47,377 bases of DNA from an uncultured Prevotellaceae bacterium. GTDB taxonomy: Bacteria; Bacteroidota; Bacteroidia; Bacteroidales; Bacteroidaceae. The stretch covers positions 1 to 47,377 of the forward strand of contig CACXAG010000006.1 in NCBI GenBank assembly GCA_902765585.1, in the 5' to 3' direction. Under the pieces are notes generated by a model, which worked only from the letters and a program-made list of their open reading frames with translations, was not told where the DNA came from and did not search any database. Shown here in pieces: positions 43,453-47,377 of this stretch. Both the position numbers and the translations under genes were made by a program. The stretch's first letter is position 1; every line of letters begins with the position of its first letter.

Positions 43453-43749
43453 ATGCAGCTGAAGGCTGGCTGCGAGGAAGAATATCAGCGGCGCCATGCC
43501 GCTATCTGGCCTGAACTGGTGCAGATGATCAAGGAACAGGGTGTGTCGAACTACAGCATCTACTGGGACCGCGACACCAACATTCTCTTCGGCTATCAGG
43601 AGTGTGCCGGCGAGGGCAGTTCGCAGGATACCGACGAGGTGGACCCCATCACGCAGCGCTGGTGGGATATGATGGCCGACATCATGGACACCAATCCCGA
43701 CCATTCGCCTGTGACCATACCGCTCAAGGAAGTGTTCCACCTGGACTGA
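43453..43749 (+). CDS. rhaM: L-rhamnose mutarotase, shortened N-terminus
   Basis: 98 residues from ATG 43453. EEEYQRRHAAIWPELVQMI carries the family His, and WDRDTNILFGYQEC, RWWDMMADIM and TNPDHSPVTIPLKEVFHLD complete the fold. It interconverts alpha and beta L-rhamnopyranose, consistent with rhamnogalacturonan use, in the cytoplasm (no signal peptide). Relatives start about 5-8 residues earlier (a short beta-strand ending in FKM). Here that frame reads FFKM upstream of the ATG but hits TAA at 43435 inside the heptad array, so the first strand may be lost or started from a non-AUG codon. Confidence 0.85.
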   Translation: MQLKAGCEEEYQRRHAAIWPELVQMIKEQGVSNYSIYWDRDTNILFGYQECAGEGSSQDTDEVDPITQRWWDMMADIMDTNPDHSPVTIPLKEVFHLD

Positions 43750-43778
43750 CTTCTTTATTTGCAACTATTAATAACGAC

Positions 43779-43949
43779 CACGAATTTAACGAATTAAACA
43801 AATTATTCTATGCAGAACGACATGATTATGATGCGTCAGAGATACGACGAATTACACGAATGCAACGCCACACTTTGCATTCGTGAAATTCGTAATAATA
43901 TCTGAGCGCAGCTAAAAAATTCGTTCAATTCGTGAAATTCGTTGTTTAA
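43779..43949. repeat. Inverted-repeat-rich spacer with ACGAATT-type 9-bp repeats
   Basis: CACGAATTTAACGAATT (from 43779) opposes AATTCGTTCAATTCGTGAA (from 43918). Inside, ACGAATGCA (43856-43864) pairs with TGCATTCGT (43876-43884) and encloses the reversed tail TGCAACGCCACACT (43861-43874) of the hairpin-plus-tail element (copy 4). No gene is present. Confidence 0.7.
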
Positions 43950-43985
43950 AAGAACTTGATTTTTATTGTGTTTTAATCATTCGTC

Positions 43986-44013
43986 GTTCAATGTTCCACG
44001 TTCAACGTTCAAT
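43986..44013 (+). repeat. Heptad array GTTCAAT at the start of the GH2 gene
   Basis: GTTCAAT, GTTCCAC, GTTCAAC, GTTCAAT, then G. It contains the alternative start (43991) and ends in the preferred start codon (44012). Confidence 0.85.
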
Positions 44014-46852
44014 GTATAAAGGTTTCCTTGCTGGTTTGCTGATGGTTGTCGGTTGGTTGACCGGCCATGCCCAGCAGACGCTCTCGTTGGCTGGCTCGTG
44101 GGACTTTTCCCTCAGCGACAGCACTGTCTTCCACGATTATGTCATGCTGCCGGGGTCTATGCTCACCAACGGCAAGGGCGACGTGGTCACTACCCGAACG
44201 CAGTGGACGGGGTCGCTCTACGACTCGTCCTACTATTTCAATCCCTACATGGAGCGCTACCGTCAGGAGGGGGCGATGAAATTTCCGTTCTTCCTGACCC
44301 CCGAGCGCCATTATGTCGGGGCAGCATGGTATCGCCGCTCGGTCTATGTCCCCAAGGAGTGGAAGTACAGCACCATCACGCTGTTCATCGAGCGGCCACA
44401 TATCGAGACCACCGTCTATGTCAATGGCCGTAAGGTGGGCCACGGCATGTCGCTGTCGGTGCCGCATCGCTACGACGTGACGCGATACATCCGTTGCGGA
44501 CAGAGGAACGAAATCACCGTTCGCGTCTATAACGGCATCGAGAATGTCTGCGTGGGTCAGGACTCCCACAGCGTCACCGACCAGACGCAAGGCAACTGGA
44601 ACGGCATGGCGGGGCGCATCGAACTGCAGGCAGGCCCCGTCATCTGGCGTAAACAGGTGATACCCCATTGGAAAGCCGGGCAAGTGGAAGTGATTGTCAA
44701 CGAGAACAGCTACTTTATGCCGTTGCCTAAGGATGCGGTGCTGTGGGATGAGTTCCACCCCCAGCTCTATCGTTACTCCGTCCACTATGAGGGCATGCTG
44801 GTGGGCGTGACCTTCGGCCTGCGTGACATCCGCGTCGAGGACGGCAGGCTGCTGCTCAACGGTCAGCCGCTCTACCTGCGCGGCACGGTGGAGAACTGCT
44901 GCTTCCCCGAGACGGGCTATCCGCCGACGGATGTCGACGAGTGGCTGCGCATCTTCCAGAAATGCAAGGAGTACGGTCTCAACCACGTGCGCTTCCATAG
45001 CTATTGTCCGCCCGAGGCGGCCTTTGATGCTGCCGACCAGATGGGCATCTACCTGCAGCCCGAGGGACCGTCGTGGCCGAACCACGGCGTGAAGCTGCGC
45101 CGGGGACAGAAGATAGACCAGTACCTGAAGGACGAGACGAAACGCATCATCGACGAGTACGGCCACCACCCGTCGTTCCTGATGATGGCGGCAGGCAACG
45201 AGCCCGCCGGCGACTGGGTCAGCTACTGCAACGACTGGGTACGCGAGATGAAGAAGTACGACCCCACCAAGGTCTATGCCGGTGCCAGCGTCGGTGGCGG
45301 CTGGGCGTGGGACGACGGCTCGGAGTATCATGTCAAGGCGGGAGCCCGTGGCCTCGACTGGGACAAGCATGCTCCCAGTTCGGACGATGACTACTACCAG
45401 CAGATTCTCTTCCCGCGCAACTACAAGGAAACCACGCCCAACCACTCGCCCATCGTGGCCCACGAGCAGGGACAGTGGTGCGCCTTCCCCGACTTCAAGG
45501 AGACAACGCAATATACCGGCGTCTACAAAGCCCGCAACTTCGAGATATTCCAGGACCTGTTGCGTGACAATGGCATGGCCTCGCAGGCCGAGAAGTTCCT
45601 GATGGCCAGCGGACGCCTGCAGACGCTCTGCTATAAATATGAGACGGAGCGCAACCTGCGCACCCCCGAATATGCCGGTTTCCAGTATCTTGGCCTCAAC
45701 GACTACAGTGGCCAGGGCACGGCACTCGTCGGACCGCTCAACGTCCACTGGCGCGAGAAGGGCTACTGCACCGCTGCCGACTGGCGCCAGTTCTGCGGTC
45801 CCGTCGTGCCGTTGGCGCGGTTCCCCCGGTTCGTCTATACCACCGCCGATACCCTGCAGGTGCCCGTTGAGGCCTACAATGCCTTTGACGACTGCCTGGC
45901 CACCGCCACCTACTTCATCACCGCCGACTCGCTGGGAGTCATCGCCCAGGGCGACCTCTTTGCCGGCACGCTGCCCATCGGCAAGAACATCCCCCTGGGC
46001 ACCGTCTCGCTGCCGTTGCATTCCGTGCACGCTCCCGCCAAGCTGACGCTGACGGTGCAGTTCCTGGATGTCATCAAGAACCAATGGGACTTCTGGGTCT
46101 ATCCCCAGTCCCCCAGTGACCATCCTCAGCCCTCTGGGGCCGATTCCCTTCTTCTTGTTGGTGGGGATTGCCAATCCCCACACTCCCCCTCCCCCTTCTA
46201 CGAAGCGGATTCCCTCGACGCCCGTGCTCTGGAGGTGCTGCAGGATGGCGGCACCGTGCTGCTCTGTGCCAACGGCAAAATCCGCTATGGCAACGACGTG
46301 CGCCACACCTTCCTGCCCGTCTTCTGGAACACCTCGTGGTTTAAGATGCGCCCGCCGCACACCACCGGCGCCTACATCCAGAACACCCATCCCGTCTTCC
46401 GCGACTTCCCCACCGACGACTGGCAGAACCTGAACTGGTGGGAGTTGGTGAACCGCACGCAGGTGATGAACCTCTCTGAGTTCCCTGCCGACTACCAGCC
46501 CATCGTGCAGCCCATCGACACGTGGCATGTGTCCCGCAAGCTCGCCATGCTCCTTGAGGCCCGCGTCCTCAACGGCCGCCTGCTGATGACCACCCTGCCC
46601 GTCTCATCTCACGACGTCTCACCGCTCACCTCTCACCCCTCACCTCTCACCTCTCACCCCTCACCTCTATTATCCCCCGTCGCCCGCCAGCTGCGCTACA
46701 GCATCCTGCGCTACATGCAGAGCGACCGCTTCCAGCCCGCCGTCACCGTCTCTCCCGACGTCATCCGCCACCTCTTCGAGCGTACCGCTGCGCCTGTAAA
46801 TATGTTCACCAACGAGTCGCCCGACGAGCTCAAGCCCAAAATCGCCGGCTGA
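44012..46852 (+). CDS. GH2-family glycoside hydrolase, secreted
   Basis: 946 residues from ATG 44012, giving signal peptide MYKGFLAGLLMVVGWLTGHA; ATG 43991 only adds heptad-coded residues FHVQRS. Jelly-roll domain: LSLAGSWDFSL, AAWYRRSVYVPKEW, IERPHIETTVYVNG. TIM barrel: VRFHSYCPPEAAFDAADQMG; acid/base Glu in MMAAGNEPAGDW (about 396); probable nucleophile Glu in VAHEQGQWC (about 484). The C-terminal part is beta-rich. The family includes beta-galactosidases, glucuronidases and galacturonidases; specificity cannot be read from sequence. Two low-complexity inserts (residues about 705-735 and 868-885) come from a palindrome (46161-46181) and CTCACCT heptads (46618-46666). Confidence 0.88.
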   Translation: MYKGFLAGLLMVVGWLTGHAQQTLSLAGSWDFSLSDSTVFHDYVMLPGSMLTNGKGDVVTTRTQWTGSLYDSSYYFNPYMERYRQEGAMKFPFFLTPERHYVGAAWYRRSVYVPKEWKYSTITLFIERPHIETTVYVNGRKVGHGMSLSVPHRYDVTRYIRCGQRNEITVRVYNGIENVCVGQDSHSVTDQTQGNWNGMAGRIELQAGPVIWRKQVIPHWKAGQVEVIVNENSYFMPLPKDAVLWDEFHPQLYRYSVHYEGMLVGVTFGLRDIRVEDGRLLLNGQPLYLRGTVENCCFPETGYPPTDVDEWLRIFQKCKEYGLNHVRFHSYCPPEAAFDAADQMGIYLQPEGPSWPNHGVKLRRGQKIDQYLKDETKRIIDEYGHHPSFLMMAAGNEPAGDWVSYCNDWVREMKKYDPTKVYAGASVGGGWAWDDGSEYHVKAGARGLDWDKHAPSSDDDYYQQILFPRNYKETTPNHSPIVAHEQGQWCAFPDFKETTQYTGVYKARNFEIFQDLLRDNGMASQAEKFLMASGRLQTLCYKYETERNLRTPEYAGFQYLGLNDYSGQGTALVGPLNVHWREKGYCTAADWRQFCGPVVPLARFPRFVYTTADTLQVPVEAYNAFDDCLATATYFITADSLGVIAQGDLFAGTLPIGKNIPLGTVSLPLHSVHAPAKLTLTVQFLDVIKNQWDFWVYPQSPSDHPQPSGADSLLLVGGDCQSPHSPSPFYEADSLDARALEVLQDGGTVLLCANGKIRYGNDVRHTFLPVFWNTSWFKMRPPHTTGAYIQNTHPVFRDFPTDDWQNLNWWELVNRTQVMNLSEFPADYQPIVQPIDTWHVSRKLAMLLEARVLNGRLLMTTLPVSSHDVSPLTSHPSPLTSHPSPLLSPVARQLRYSILRYMQSDRFQPAVTVSPDVIRHLFERTAAPVNMFTNESPDELKPKIAG
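46161..46181. repeat. Palindrome within GH2 coding sequence
   Basis: GTGGGGATTG-C-CAATCCCCAC is perfect over 10 bp with a single central base. It lies in a low-complexity insert that codes VGGDCQSPHSP. Confidence 0.8.
46618..46666 (+). repeat. Seven CTCACCT heptads within the GH2 gene
   Basis: CTCACCG, CTCACCT, CTCACCC, CTCACCT, CTCACCT, CTCACCC, CTCACCT: 49 bp that read (LTSHPSP)n. The frame continues correctly into the C-terminal domain (RQLRYSILRYMQSDRF), so the present unit number is the productive one. Confidence 0.92.
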
Positions 46853-46888
46853 CGCCCGGAAAAAGAAACGAATTATTTTTTGGTTTTG

Positions 46889-46960
46889 GAAACGAATATG
46901 AATAATTATTATTCGTTATTATTCGTGAGATAAATTATTCATATTATTCATATTCGTTTC
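46889..46960. repeat. Inverted repeat with GAAACGAAT ends
   Basis: GAAACGAATATGAATAAT (46889-46906) is the exact complement of 46943-46960. The GAAACGAATTA end also occurs at 46864 and in the 149-bp element at 41527. Confidence 0.75.
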
Positions 46961-46970
46961 TATAATTTAA

Positions 46971-47003
46971 AAACTCAGGGGGTCCGGGCCTCCTGAGTTT
47001 TTT
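46971..47003. terminator. Bidirectional terminator between converging genes
   Basis: AAACTCAGG (46971-46979) pairs with CCTGAGTTT (46992-47000), with T tract on the right and A tract on the left, so it can serve both the GH2 gene and the minus-strand gene. Confidence 0.88.
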
Positions 47004-47022
47004 CTGTTTGTTTCTTTGACGG

Positions 47023-47080
47023 CTTAATCCTCACCTGGCGTGCCGCTGTCGCTTAATCCTCACCTGGCGTGCCGCTGTCG
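47023..47080. repeat. 29-bp exact tandem duplication across a stop codon
   Basis: 47023-47051 and 47052-47080 are identical. On the minus strand the second copy (47052-47080) encodes the last residues and stop of the gene; the first copy lies after the stop. Confidence 0.9.
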
Positions 47081-47377
47081 TCACCACCATCGCCTGACGG
47101 GTCAGGGTTCGGCGTCGGGTCTGGAGTGGGGTCTGGAGTCGGCGTGGGCGTATCACCGCCTTGGTCGGAACTGCCGCCGCCCTGGTCGTCGGAAGTGCCA
47201 CTACCATTGTCGTCGGAACCACCGCCATTATCTCCATTATTGTTTCCACCGCCACCGTTGCCGCTGTCTGACGACGAACCGCCGCCGGACGACGTGCCGC
47301 TCTTGCGGTCCAGCACGTCCTGGTAAATCTTCAGCGTACCGTTCCAGCGCTTGATGAAGGCCTCGTAGGGCGCGGGG
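47053..47377 (-). CDS. C-terminal part of an unidentified protein with Gly/Asp/Pro-rich tail
   Basis: About 107 residues remain before the right edge. It begins PAPYEAFIKRWNGTLKIYQDVLDRK, a helical end, then a low-complexity tail of Gly/Ser/Asn/Asp and Thr-Pro-Asp-Pro repeats, ending GDDSGTPGED. This layout recalls DUF6261-type Bacteroidota proteins, but the assignment is weak without the N-terminal part. Stop codon at 47053-47055 on the minus strand; the coding end is duplicated just behind it. Confidence 0.6.
   Translation of the reverse strand, partial: PAPYEAFIKRWNGTLKIYQDVLDRKSGTSSGGGSSSDSGNGGGGNNNGDNGGGSDDNGSGTSDDQGGGSSDQGGDTPTPTPDPTPDPTPNPDPSGDGGDDSGTPGED

Noticed and set aside
44009..46528. 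839-codon minus-strand open frame opposite the GH2 gene
   Set aside because: Length results from codon bias of the GH2 gene; composition (Val/Gly/His/Arg-rich) is typical of an antisense shadow.
47053..47316. Complete 87-residue protein starting at the Met near 47316
   Set aside because: The frame stays open to the right edge with sensible helical sequence, so this Met is internal.

Overview
The window looks like a chromosomal segment of a Prevotella-like member of the Bacteroidota, probably from gut or rumen (inference). Seen evidence: promoters of the Bacteroidota form TTTG-N19/20-TAnnTTTG, two SusC/SusD pairs, lipoproteins with Bacteroidota-type lipobox leaders, and secreted enzymes ending in a short C-terminal tail of the YNLxGQ/GxxVVK type. 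Most of the window is a locus for using pectin, especially rhamnogalacturonan I and its acetyl, rhamnose and uronic acid decorations. No rRNA, tRNA, CRISPR array or transposase gene was recognised.

Layout. 1-312 (minus): start of a GH43-like enzyme. 576-3908: PL1-like pectate lyase with a long C-terminal beta-helix part. 3.9-7.5 kb: an accessory island with two unrelated-looking AAA+ ATPases, an internally deleted relic of the second one, and repeated TTCACC/GGTG palindromes. 7.6-14.1 kb: a secreted protein, a twice-frameshifted GH28 polygalacturonase, GH115 alpha-glucuronidase and a SASA-type acetyl esterase. 14.1-15.8 kb: mostly non-coding, with several arrays of 22-bp period around a DUF4160/DUF2442 pair. 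15.8-23.5 kb: a PL11-like rhamnogalacturonan lyase and a large secreted protein. 23.7-41.5 kb: one long putative operon, fasciclin lipoprotein - SusC - SusD - fasciclin - fasciclin - SusC - SusD. 41.7-46.9 kb: tandem CE12-like acetylesterase, L-rhamnose mutarotase, GH2 enzyme. 47.05 kb to the end (minus): C-terminus of an unidentified protein, converging on the GH2 gene across a shared terminator.

How the parts fit. The lyases cut the backbone, esterases remove acetyl groups, GH28/GH115/GH43/GH2 trim uronic acid and neutral sugars, SusC/SusD/fasciclin lipoproteins capture and import oligosaccharides, and the mutarotase prepares released L-rhamnose. This is inferred from families. No regulator gene is visible here.

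The most unusual feature is the DNA itself. Tandem repeats with a 7-bp period (GGTTATT, TTTATTC, TTTATCA, AATTGAT, GTTCAAT, CTCACCT, NAAATAA and others) sit just before start codons, encode the hydrophobic cores of five surface-protein signal peptides, and encode linkers inside enzymes. Two such leaders are present as almost identical DNA cassettes in front of unrelated proteins: SusD1 with SusC2, and a fasciclin lipoprotein with SusD2. Because 7 is not a multiple of 3, a gain or loss of one unit would switch the frame, so these are candidate phase-variable or exchangeable signal-peptide modules. A second dispersed element (a small hairpin followed by TGTGGCGTTGCA) is read in the same frame inside two unrelated enzymes as SLxESVALQ.
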